Below are positions 5,174 through 5,205 of a DNA stretch of 5,205 nt, one piece after another (position 1 is the stretch's first letter; each line of letters opens with the position of its first letter). The stretch spans positions 1 to 5,205 of the forward strand of contig WAQG01000243.1 in assembly GCA_015520395.1 (NCBI GenBank). The letters are read 5' to 3'. The notes under the pieces were generated by a model. It worked only from the letters and a program-made list of their open reading frames with translations. It was not told the DNA's origin and searched no databases. This stretch comes from Candidatus Geoarchaeota archaeon. GTDB lineage: Archaea; Thermoproteota; Thermoprotei; Gearchaeales; WAQG01. The position numbers were made by a program, and so were the translations under genes.

Positions 5174-5205
5174 AAGACTAGGTTTCAAGCATTACATCCC
5201 TTAAA

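Noticed and set aside
4782..5204. 140-codon open frame on the + strand
   Set aside because: It is opposite the N-terminal part of the thiolase, with Ser/Thr-rich low-information composition typical of an antisense shadow.
5178..5205. Possible C-terminal tail of an upstream - strand gene (reads LRDVMLET then TAG)
   Set aside because: Only eight codons are visible and they do not resemble the known end of HMG-CoA synthase; too short to call.

Overview
The window looks archaeal, most likely from a thermophilic member of the Thermoproteota (crenarchaeal side). The evidence is a CDP-archaeol synthase (ether-lipid synthesis), an archaeal-type Clp1/GRC3 polynucleotide kinase, a short RecA/RadB-like ATPase, a thiolase paired with a DUF35 zinc-ribbon/OB-fold protein, TATA-box promoters placed for short or absent leaders, and heavy use of AGG/AGA arginine and ATA isoleucine codons. 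The exact lineage cannot be read from the sequence alone.

Layout from left to right. The 3' tail of an unidentified + strand gene (1-102) meets tail to tail, with overlap, an uncharacterised membrane protein on the - strand (89-607). A 56-bp spacer with one palindromic TATA box separates that gene from a divergent three-helix membrane protein (664-1041). This membrane protein overlaps tail to tail with a - strand pair: a RecA-like ATPase (1570-2160) followed by CDP-archaeol synthase carS (1022-1588), which overlap by 19 bp. A second spacer of about 57 bp, again with a central TATA box, leads to the divergent polynucleotide kinase (2218-3510). The kinase overlaps by 4 bp with the end of a - strand thiolase/DUF35 pair (thiolase 3965-5164, then DUF35 3507-3962). 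That pair is separated by 2 bp, and its ribosome binding site lies in the last sense codons of the thiolase.

How the genes may work together. The thiolase and DUF35 form a classic archaeal acyl-CoA pair. In many archaea it makes acetoacetyl-CoA for the mevalonate pathway, although related pairs act on other acyl-CoAs. CarS activates archaeol with CTP, a late step of the same lipid pathway, so two ends of membrane-lipid synthesis may sit in this window. The kinase phosphorylates 5'-OH nucleic-acid ends, and it shares a promoter region with the RecA-like ATPase. The ATPase keeps its P-loop but appears to lack the usual catalytic glutamate.

The most notable structural features are two nearly identical compact divergent promoter regions and the overlap of all three convergent gene ends. 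No RNA gene, CRISPR array, insertion sequence or clear repeat was seen. There is no stretch over 300 bases without a gene.
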